From: Prevotella sp.
Lineage (GTDB): Bacteria > Bacteroidota > Bacteroidia > Bacteroidales > Bacteroidaceae
NCBI GenBank assembly: GCA_017424205.1
Contig: JAFPAS010000268.1
Span: forward strand, 1-6,266
DNA length: 6,266 nucleotides
Direction of reading: 5' to 3'
The notes under the pieces are model-generated. The model had not been told where the DNA came from. It saw only the letters and a list, made by a program, of their open reading frames with translations, and did not search any database. Shown piece by piece: positions 1 through 4,485 of this stretch. A program made the translations under genes and the position numbers. Each line of letters begins with the position of its first letter. The stretch's first letter is position 1.

Positions 1-86
1 CTGCACATCTGCACTGGAGCAGTAACTTATTGAGGATGAGGATGTTTAAGACTGTGCAAATGATGTGCAGATGGTGTGCAGATAGC
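1..86. repeat. GTGCAGAT / ATCTGCAC octamer cluster, left part
   Basis: The octamer ATCTGCAC lies at 7-14, preceded by a partial copy at 1-6. Its reverse complement GTGCAGAT lies at 65-72 and 76-83. The 14-bp block at 1-14 recurs perfectly inverted at 649-662. I noticed no full octamer outside positions 1-664. The cluster may continue to the left of the window. No function is assigned. Confidence 0.7.
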
Positions 87-134
87 CGCAAACGAAATAA
101 CGTTGTAAATCACTTGTAAACCGCATTACAATTT

Positions 135-177
135 ATATTCCTGCCTGTTGATATTCACTCTCCATGCGGCAGGATAT
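135..177. other. long-stem hairpin, function unknown
   Basis: ATAT-T-CCTGCC (135-145) pairs with GGCAGGATAT (168-177), giving a 10-bp stem with one bulged T and a 22-nt loop. There is no T-run after it, so it does not look like an intrinsic terminator. It could be part of a leader, a terminator remnant of an upstream gene, or a chance structure. Confidence 0.35.
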
Positions 178-201
178 GTAGAGTGCGGATGAAACGTTGA
201 T

Positions 202-215
202 GTTTAATGGCTAAT
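202..215 (+). repeat. two heptamer units (GTTTAAT, GGCTAAT)
   Basis: Two adjacent 7-bp units of the same type as the larger arrays at 694-714, 752-793 and 4349-4390. This is the smallest member of that family in the window. Confidence 0.5.
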
Positions 216-233
216 TGGTCTTTTTTAATTAAT

Positions 234-322
234 AAAACAAGCAAAACCACCAAAATAATGTTTTAAATGTTTTACAGGTTTTGTTTATGAAAAATAAAAC
301 AAGCAAAACCACCAAAACAAAA
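234..322. repeat. 9-bp-period AAAAC repeats with a 25-bp direct repeat
   Basis: A 25-bp sequence at 231-255 recurs perfectly at 293-317. The whole block reads in 9-bp steps. AAAACAAGC and AAAACCACC are followed by another AAAA-starting unit at 234-260, and again at 296-322. Between them, 261-287 holds three TTTT-starting nonamers, which are the same type of unit on the opposite strand. A related set of three lies at 387-413. Because 9 is a multiple of 3, the block stays open as Lys-Thr-rich frames, which explains the short frames seen here. Confidence 0.7.
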
Positions 323-386
323 TTGTGTCTTAAAGAACCAACACTGACAACAGGGGACAACATAATTCTTTCTAAAGGAAAAAGAG

Positions 387-413
387 TTTTAAGTGTTTTA
401 AAAGTTTTGTTTA
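387..413 (-). repeat. second block of TTTT-type nonamers
   Basis: Three 9-bp units (TTTTAAGTG, TTTTAAAAG, TTTTGTTTA) match the block at 261-287. Positions 387-414 and 261-288 agree at 25 of 28 bases. On the minus strand these read as AAAAC-type nonamers. Confidence 0.6.
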
Positions 414-500
414 TCTTAGATTGCGAATTTACAGATTTAATAAAATATGAGGATTCCTTCGGTATCTCCACAAGATACCATTGTAATATTAATAAAGTAA

Positions 501-570
501 CAGGAAAACTGAAAGCAGAAAGCGAAGCTTTGTCAGCATGAGCAGCGGACATCAAACGGAAAGTGGAAAG
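501..570 (-). repeat. R2 module copy A with CTTTCC heptamers
   Basis: On the minus strand this reads as two CTTTCC heptamers (CTTTCCA, CTTTCCG), then TTTGATG, TCCGCTG, CTCATGC, TGACAAA, GCTTCGC and TTTCTGC, ending in looser heptamers. It is the same module, in the same 7-bp steps, as the copies near 1046, 1215, 2274, 4427 and 5339. The end of the short frame 281-541 is this repeat read through. Confidence 0.7.
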
Positions 571-590
571 GAGAAATATAATCTACACCA

Positions 591-664
591 ATCTGCACGC
601 TATCTGCACAGCCTCAAACACTCTATCCATCAGCAGGTTACGTCGTCTGTGCAGATGTGCAGAT
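591..664. repeat. GTGCAGAT / ATCTGCAC octamer cluster, right part
   Basis: ATCTGCAC occurs at 591-598 and 602-609. GTGCAGAT occurs as a perfect tandem pair at 649-656 and 657-664. Together with the copies at 1-86 this makes at least seven full octamers, in both orientations, within 664 bases. Confidence 0.7.
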
Positions 665-693
665 ATATTTTAAAAAACAAAGTATATAGGGAT

Positions 694-714
694 GTTTAAG
701 GGTTAAGGGTTAAT
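694..714 (+). repeat. heptamer array, 3 units
   Basis: Three head-to-tail 7-bp units: GTTTAAG, GGTTAAG and GGTTAAT. Same family as 752-793, 4349-4390 and (inverted) 5454-5481. Confidence 0.75.
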
Positions 715-751
715 TCTGCGAGTAAGTGAGAGGGGAATCAGCGAAGCCAAA

Positions 752-793
752 GGTTAATGGTTAACGTTTAATGTTTAAGGGCTAAAGGCTAAT
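752..793 (+). repeat. heptamer array, 6 units
   Basis: Six head-to-tail 7-bp units follow without interruption: GGTTAAT, GGTTAAC, GTTTAAT, GTTTAAG, GGCTAAA and GGCTAAT. Every unit carries TAA, and since 7 is not a multiple of 3 the stops fall in all three forward frames. Units with TTAA also give TAA on the minus strand. A TTTAACGTTAAA palindrome at 851-862 is made of similar sequence. Confidence 0.8.
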
Positions 794-888
794 GTTACGA
801 ACAACTGTTGTCATGAATAAAAGCGTTATTTCACGTATAATTTCCGATAATTTAACGTTAAACATTTAATACATAAACAAATCACTCG

Positions 889-919
889 TTTACTTGTTTC
901 TTGTCTACTTGTCTACTAA
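889..919 (+). repeat. TCTACTTG octamer-like microrepeat
   Basis: TTTACTTG, TTTCTTG (one base short), TCTACTTG and TCTACTAA follow one another. The 11-bp sequence TCGTTTACTTG at 886-896 recurs inverted at 1353-1363, inside the ribF leader. No function is assigned. Confidence 0.5.
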
Positions 920-990
920 TTTTTTTATTCTTTTAATTTATGAACAATTTATGGATATTCGTGTTAATCCTTTCCTCTTCCGCTTTCCAC

Positions 991-1023
991 TTTGCCAGCA
1001 TGTGCTGTTCGCGCACCAAACGG
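991..1023 (+). repeat. R1 module, copy 1
   Basis: A 33-bp sequence repeated perfectly at 1096-1128 and, inverted with four mismatches, at 5403-5435. It ends in GCGCACCAAACGG and runs directly into the hairpin at 1023-1041. Confidence 0.85.
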
Positions 1024-1041
1024 TAAGAGCTATGCCCTTAC
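1023..1041 (+). other. hairpin between R1 and R2 with co-varying stem
   Basis: GTAAG (1023-1027) pairs with CTTAC (1037-1041) around a 9-nt loop containing CTATGC. The equivalent position in the downstream copy (5387-5403, read on the minus strand) has a different but still complementary stem, GCACG/CGTGC, around a loop that also contains CTATGC. A changed but still paired stem with a kept loop suggests selection on the folded form. Confidence 0.6.
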
Positions 1042-1045
1042 TGCA

Positions 1046-1094
1046 TTTGACGTCCGCTGCACATGCTGACGAAGCTTCGCTTTCATCTTTGCTC
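1046..1094 (+). repeat. R2 module copy B
   Basis: A 49-bp module that agrees with 1215-1263 at 45 of 49 bases. It contains the palindromic core CGAAGCTTCG and reads in 7-bp steps beginning TTTGACG. It lies directly after R1 and the hairpin, the same composite order as in the inverted copy at 5339-5435. Confidence 0.85.
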
Positions 1095-1160
1095 ATTTGC
1101 CAGCATGTGCTGTTCGCGCACCAAACGGCAGAAGAACAGAGCAAAGAGCAAAGATGAAAG
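1080..1160. repeat. 14-bp inverted repeat enclosing R1 copy 2
   Basis: CTTTCATCTTTGCT at 1080-1093 is the exact reverse complement of 1147-1160. The 53 bases between them contain the second R1 copy (1096-1128). The arms are the distal part of R2, so this looks like two oppositely oriented R2 ends around one R1. Confidence 0.7.
1096..1128 (+). repeat. R1 module, copy 2
   Basis: Identical over 33 bp to 991-1023, offset by 105 bp. Unlike copy 1 it is not followed by the GTAAG/CTTAC hairpin. It runs into AGAACAGAGCAAAG-type sequence, the reverse complement of the R2 distal end. Confidence 0.85.
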
Positions 1161-1179
1161 TGATACCGTTATCATAAAA

Positions 1180-1263
1180 CTTTCAGTTTTCCGTTTTCAT
1201 CTTTCCACTTTCCGTTTGACGTTCGCTGCTCAAGCTGACGAAGCTCCGCTTTCATCTTTGCTC
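1180..1263 (+). repeat. CTTTCCR heptamers plus R2 module copy C
   Basis: Five 7-bp units (CTTTCAG, TTTTCCG, TTTTCAT, CTTTCCA, CTTTCCG; 1180-1214) lead without a gap into R2 (1215-1263). Here the CTTTCC units take the place of the R1-hairpin that precedes R2 copy B. The module ends about 20 bp before the -33 element of the ribF promoter. Confidence 0.8.
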
Positions 1264-1281
1264 TGTTTTCTGTGTTAAATG

Positions 1282-1313
1282 CTTGGCAGAATGAAAAGAT
1301 ATTTGTAATTTTG
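1282..1313 (+). promoter_or_regulatory. Bacteroidetes-type promoter for ribF
   Basis: CTTG at 1282-1285 (consensus TTTG) is followed by a 20-bp spacer and a perfect TAnnTTTG element, TAATTTTG, at 1306-1313. This matches the -33/-7 pattern recognised by the primary sigma factor of Bacteroidetes. Transcription would start near 1319, leaving a leader of roughly 60 nt before the ribF ATG. It is the only promoter in the window I would defend. Confidence 0.6.
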
Positions 1314-1329
1314 CATCCGCATACGGAAA

Positions 1330-1373
1330 TTCCCTCTTTGAGGGAACGTAGGCAAGTAAACGAATAGACTTGC
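1330..1373 (+). other. two hairpins in the ribF leader
   Basis: TTCCCTC (1330-1336) pairs with GAGGGAA (1340-1346) around TTT. GCAAGT (1352-1357) pairs with ACTTGC (1368-1373) around a 10-nt loop, ending nine bases before the ATG. The sequence does not show the conserved core of the FMN riboswitch that controls riboflavin genes in many bacteria. A role in ribF translation or mRNA stability is only a possibility. Confidence 0.45.
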
Positions 1374-1382
1374 AGATAGGTA

Positions 1383-2303
1383 ATGATTATTACAGAACAT
1401 ACAGATATACAACATCAGACATCGGCGGCAGTGGCGGTGGTCGGACTTTTTGATGGAGTCCATCTTACGCATATGAAGGTTATGAGTGAGGCGGTAGGCA
1501 TGGCACATGCTACTGGTGCGCAAACCATTGCCGTGATTTTTCGTGCGGCAGAGCAGACATGCCTGACTACACATGACGAGCAGATGCAGATTCTGGAGCA
1601 GTGTGGTGCTGACATCTGCGTGATTGCACCGTCTCCATCAACTGACACCCTGCCAGAAATGGTGCGGGGTCTGCTAAAGGAACGACTCTGTGCTACGGAT
1701 GTCTTTCTGGCTGATACTGACTGGACAGATGATTCGCAATCAGAGATTGAGTATATGTTGGCGGACAGCTGTGAAAGAGAAAACATCAGGCTGCATACAT
1801 CCGCCCCTGTATGTATCAATGGCACCGAGGTAAACCGCTTTGCTATTTGTGAGCAATTGATAGCAGGCGATGTGGCTGGCGCGATGCGTATGCTTGGCCG
1901 CCCATATATGCTCTCAGGCATTGTTGTTGGCGGACAGCGCAAAGGAAGGGAATTGGGATTCCCAACTGCCAACATGTCGCTTTCGGGCATACAGAAGATA
2001 ATTCCTCGTCGTGGTGTATATGCTACGGAGGCTTCAATCGGAACATTAGGAAAACGATATTCGGCAATGACAAACATTGGCATGCGTCCGACATTCGACG
2101 GCAACAGCATGACTGTAGAGACGCATCTTTTCGATTTCTCTGAGGATATATACGGTGAGAACCTATATGTGTCGTTTGTCTGTCATGTCCGTGACGAACG
2201 CCGCTTTGAAAGTGTGGCAGACCTCGTCAGCCAGTTGCAGGCGGATGAGGCGATAATTAGAGGACGGAATAAGGAGAAAGCGAAGCTTCGTCAGCTTGAG
2301 TAG
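1383..2303 (+). CDS. ribF: RibF: riboflavin kinase / FAD synthetase, with degenerate adenylyltransferase domain
   Basis: RibF proteins phosphorylate riboflavin to FMN (C-terminal kinase) and adenylate FMN to FAD (N-terminal nucleotidyltransferase) in the cytoplasm. At 306 aa the length is normal. The kinase half looks intact: LGRPY at 171-175, GRELGFPTAN at 188-197 (PTAN binding motif), NIGMRPTF at 231-238 and the ETH motif at 246-248 with the expected catalytic Glu. The N-terminal half keeps GLFDGVH at 21-27, but the usual HxGH reads HLTH (27-30). The usual glycine- and phenylalanine-rich segment near residue 110 reads ADTDWTDD. The position of the SSTxIR motif reads NRFAIC (151-156). FMN formation is therefore likely and FAD formation doubtful, so another FAD synthetase may exist elsewhere. 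The ATG follows a weak AGG and a good promoter. The last roughly ten codons come from an R2 repeat. Confidence 0.93.
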   Translation: MIITEHTDIQHQTSAAVAVVGLFDGVHLTHMKVMSEAVGMAHATGAQTIAVIFRAAEQTCLTTHDEQMQILEQCGADICVIAPSPSTDTLPEMVRGLLKERLCATDVFLADTDWTDDSQSEIEYMLADSCERENIRLHTSAPVCINGTEVNRFAICEQLIAGDVAGAMRMLGRPYMLSGIVVGGQRKGRELGFPTANMSLSGIQKIIPRRGVYATEASIGTLGKRYSAMTNIGMRPTFDGNSMTVETHLFDFSEDIYGENLYVSFVCHVRDERRFESVADLVSQLQADEAIIRGRNKEKAKLRQLE

Positions 2304-2328
2304 CGAACAGAAAGGTGAAAACTGGAAA
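2274..2328 (-). repeat. R2 module copy D, overlapping the ribF 3' end
   Basis: The stretch GCGAAGCTTCGTCAGC and its flanks match R2 on the minus strand, followed by GAAAGG- and TGGAAA-type sequence that is CTTTCC heptamers inverted. The module starts inside ribF and includes its TAG stop (2301-2303). Here the TTTGACG step is missing, but the 7-bp phase is kept. Confidence 0.75.
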
Positions 2329-2400
2329 CTCATGACCTCACGACCTCACGACCTCATAACCTCACGACCTCATAACCTCACAACCTTACACCCTCATAAC
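2329..2400 (+). repeat. octamer array, 9 tandem 8-bp units, before luxS
   Basis: Nine uninterrupted units vary on CTCAYRAC: mostly CTCACGAC and CTCATAAC, with one CTTACACC. A partial unit follows at 2401. Two further units stand at 5483-5498 before the patB-like gene. The array ends about 35 bp before the luxS ATG, so a change in copy number would alter the luxS upstream region. No TAnnTTTG promoter is visible between it and luxS. Confidence 0.9.
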
Positions 2401-2435
2401 CTCATTAACATTACAACCAATTAAACAATATATAT

Positions 2436-2951
2436 ATGGACCTTATACCAAGTTTTGCAGTTGATCATACAAATCTGCAGCCAGGCATATACGTTTCACG
2501 ACAGGATATCGTGGGCGGAGAAACAGTAACAACATACGACATACGTATGACTGCTCCGAATCAGGAGCCTGCCATGCAGCCGTCGGCAATACACACCATA
2601 GAACATATCGTGGCTACATTCTTGCGCAATCACAACGAATGGAAAGACCGTATAGTCTATTGGGGACCAATGGGGTGTCTGACTGGCAATTACCTCATAG
2701 TCAAGGGCAGTTATCCATGTGAGGAGATACGCCAGTTGATGCTCCAGGCTTTTCAGCATGTGTGTGACTATGACGACGTGGTGCCAGGCACAACGCCTGC
2801 AACATGCGGCAACTGTACTCTGCACGACCTGCCAATGGCAAAATGGGAGGCACGCCGCTATGTCGGACGCCTCACCACAGTATTCTGCTGCGACTATCCA
2901 GGCGTAGAACGTCCGACAGACACCAGTGGAAGACAATTCTTCGATGCGTAA
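2436..2951 (+). CDS. luxS: LuxS: S-ribosylhomocysteine lyase
   Basis: LuxS splits S-ribosylhomocysteine into homocysteine and DPD, the precursor of autoinducer-2, as the second step of the activated methyl cycle in the cytoplasm. The 171-aa product has the family's usual length. The metal site is complete: HTIEH at 53-57 (His53, His57) and the Cys of CGN at 124. The catalytic Cys lies in GPMGCLTG (Cys81), and TYDIR at 33-37 supplies the conserved substrate-side Arg. The start lies behind an AT-rich leader typical of Bacteroidetes, and the N-terminus (IPSFAVDH) fits the family. No pfs/mtnN gene, which makes the LuxS substrate, is present in the window. Downstream, the frame of the MATE gene is already open before the luxS stop. 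Confidence 0.97.
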   Translation: MDLIPSFAVDHTNLQPGIYVSRQDIVGGETVTTYDIRMTAPNQEPAMQPSAIHTIEHIVATFLRNHNEWKDRIVYWGPMGCLTGNYLIVKGSYPCEEIRQLMLQAFQHVCDYDDVVPGTTPATCGNCTLHDLPMAKWEARRYVGRLTTVFCCDYPGVERPTDTSGRQFFDA

Positions 2952-2964
2952 CTCAGGCAAGACC

Positions 2965-4347
2965 ATGAGTCTGACAAAAGACGAACTGCTCAGTCTTGTT
3001 CGTGACGGTGCTCCTGCCATGTCGCTGAGCCAGAAAATACGCCTTGTGGCATTGCTCAGTATGCCTGCTATGATAGCCCAGTTGTCGTCGGTTGTCATGC
3101 AGATAATCGATGCTTCGATGCTAGGTCATATAGGTACGCTTGAGGCTGCTGCCGTAGGACTTGTATCGACAACGATCTGGCTCTTCGGCGGACTTGGCTC
3201 GGGTTTTGTCACAGGATTCTATGTTCAGGTGGCGCACAAAGTGGGCGCCAACGACTATAAGCGTGCGCGTAGCATTATACGTCAGGGCATTCTTTGCAGC
3301 TTGGGCTTCGGCATGCTGCTGGCGTGTGCCGGACTGCTTATTGCTCCGCATCTGCCGTCTTGGCTTGGAGCTGGTAGCGAGATACATGCTGACGCTACGG
3401 CATACTTCAGCATAATCGCCATGTCTATGCCCGTGATGATGCTCAATTCGCTTGCCGCAGGCAGTTTGCGGTGCAGCGGTAACGTGAAGACACCAAGCAT
3501 GCTCAATGTCATGATGTGTGCGCTGGATGTAGTATTCAATTATCTGTTCATATTCATTCTCGGATACGGTGCTGTCGGTGCAGCGCTCGGCACAGTGACA
3601 GCCATAGCTATCACCATGTGCTGCATGATGTATTCGCTTGTGGCTCGTGACCGTAACCTGCGATTCTCGCTTGATATGCGTCAGCGCTTCAAGCCCCACT
3701 GGGATACGCTGTCGAATGTGCTGCGTATCGGTACTCCAATTAGTCTTGAGAAGGGAGTGATGTCAGGTGCGCAGGTTGCGATATCAGGCATTATCGCCCC
3801 GATGGGCAGCACTGCCATAGCCGCTAACACATTTGGTATAAATATAGAGAGTCTGTGCTATATGCCAGGCTACGGTGTGGGCGAGGCGGCAACAACGCTG
3901 GTGGGGCAGAGCATGGGTGCTCGGCGCACTGACCTTATGCGCAGCTTCGCGTGGATTTCGCTGTCGTTTGGCATGGCTATCATGATTTTAATGGGCATTG
4001 TGATGTGGGTGTTTGCACCAGAGATGATGCGTATAGTGACATCAGATGCCAATGTTGTCAGTCTTGGCACTGAGATTCTGCGTATAGAGGCGTGGGCAGA
4101 GCCATGGTTTGCAGCATCGATAGTGGCTTACGGCATATTTGTCGGAGCTGGCAAGACGTTAGGTTCCAGTGTGCTGAACCTTGTCAGCATCTGGGGTGTG
4201 CGACTCACATTAGCACTTGTTCTTGCGCCAACGATGGGTTTGCAAGGTGTATGGATTGCAATGGCGATAGAGCTGACGTTCCGCGGCATAGCCTTTATTG
4301 TTAAGCTGACAGGCAAGGGATGGAGCGAAGGAAAGAGCAAGGTGTAA
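2965..4347 (+). CDS. MATE family efflux transporter (NorM/DinF-like)
   Basis: Inner-membrane antiporter of the multidrug and toxic compound extrusion family, which expels organic cations or metabolites using a Na+ or H+ gradient. The protein of about 460 aa is strongly hydrophobic throughout and shows the two-fold MatE repeat. The first half begins at PAMIAQLSSVVMQIIDASMLG, and the second near residue 256 with GTPISLEKGV. The family-like GYGVGEAATTLVGQSMGA segment follows. The usual length and spacing fit 12 membrane helices. I chose ATG 2965 because MSLTKDELLSLVRDG resembles the N-terminus of Bacteroidales relatives. ATG 2944 (overlapping the luxS stop by 8 nt, with GGAAG upstream) and GTG 2926 are real alternatives. 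The tight junction with luxS suggests one transcript. The substrate cannot be told from sequence. The stop codon lies in a degenerate heptamer unit. Confidence 0.93.
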   Translation: MSLTKDELLSLVRDGAPAMSLSQKIRLVALLSMPAMIAQLSSVVMQIIDASMLGHIGTLEAAAVGLVSTTIWLFGGLGSGFVTGFYVQVAHKVGANDYKRARSIIRQGILCSLGFGMLLACAGLLIAPHLPSWLGAGSEIHADATAYFSIIAMSMPVMMLNSLAAGSLRCSGNVKTPSMLNVMMCALDVVFNYLFIFILGYGAVGAALGTVTAIAITMCCMMYSLVARDRNLRFSLDMRQRFKPHWDTLSNVLRIGTPISLEKGVMSGAQVAISGIIAPMGSTAIAANTFGINIESLCYMPGYGVGEAATTLVGQSMGARRTDLMRSFAWISLSFGMAIMILMGIVMWVFAPEMMRIVTSDANVVSLGTEILRIEAWAEPWFAASIVAYGIFVGAGKTLGSSVLNLVSIWGVRLTLALVLAPTMGLQGVWIAMAIELTFRGIAFIVKLTGKGWSEGKSKV

Positions 4348-4348
4348 T

Positions 4349-4390
4349 GGTTAAGGGTTAACGTTTAATGTTTAATGGTTAAGGGTTAAT
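4349..4390 (+). repeat. heptamer array, 6 units, after the MATE gene
   Basis: GGTTAAG, GGTTAAC, GTTTAAT, GTTTAAT, GGTTAAG and GGTTAAT follow head to tail. A degenerate seventh unit, GTGTAAT (4342-4348), contains the TAA stop of the MATE gene. Same family as 752-793. Confidence 0.85.
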
Positions 4391-4397
4391 GTTGACG

Positions 4398-4460
4398 TTT
4401 TCAGTTTTCCACTTTCCGTTTTTCCGTCCGCTGCTCATGCTGACGAAGCCTGCGGCTTTG
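4398..4460 (+). repeat. CTTTCCR heptamers plus R2 module copy E
   Basis: TTTTCAG, TTTTCCA and CTTTCCG (4398-4418) lead through an 8-bp TTTTTCCG unit into R2 (TCCGCTG, CTCATGC, TGACGAA; 4427-4447). The distal half differs from copies A-D: AAGCC-TGC-GGCTT forms a 5-bp hairpin, as in copy F. The module ends about 25 bp before the next start codon. Confidence 0.8.
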
Positions 4461-4485
4461 CAAGTTGGGATTATAAACAAATACA

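Larger units (their letters stand above)
1..1382. other. gene-free, repeat-packed intergenic region
   Basis: No open frame here has the length, composition or motifs of a real protein. The longest short frames (281-541 and 894-1157 on +, 229-555 and 938-1144 on -) are built from the repeats themselves and give repetitive peptides. The region contains, in order, GTGCAGAT octamers, a hairpin, heptamer units, two blocks of AAAAC nonamers, an inverted R2 module, octamers again, two heptamer arrays, a TCTACTTG microrepeat, two R1 modules with one R2, a CTTTCCR-R2 module, and finally the ribF promoter and leader. I see no tRNA, no recognisable regulatory RNA and no transposase remnant. The gene upstream of position 1 is outside the window. 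Confidence 0.75.

Noticed and set aside
281..541. 86-codon frame on + (starts MFMKNKTSKTT)
   Set aside because: It is composed of the AAAAC nonamers and the R2 copy A repeat, has no recognisable domain, and its end matches the repeat-derived tail of ribF.
991..1128. CRISPR array
   Set aside because: Only two direct copies of a 33-bp sequence, and the 72-bp interval contains another repeat module rather than a unique spacer; no cas genes.
894..1157. 87-codon + frame and overlapping minus frame 938-1144 with a repeated peptide
   Set aside because: The repeated peptide simply reflects the duplicated 33-bp R1 module; composition and context are those of non-coding repeats.
1319..1382. FMN riboswitch before ribF
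   Set aside because: The conserved multi-helix core of that riboswitch is absent and the leader of about 60 nt is too short for it.
1415..2110. Long minus-strand frame inside ribF, and similar ones inside luxS, MATE and DUF3737 genes
   Set aside because: They are shadows of well-supported genes on the + strand and show no protein-family motifs.
2329..2400. Origin or partition iterons
   Set aside because: The 8-bp units are shorter than usual iterons, vary between copies, and no replication or partition gene is present.
4346..4390. Telomere-like end repeat
   Set aside because: TTAAGGG-type units resemble telomere repeats by eye but are short, divergent, internal and between bacterial genes.
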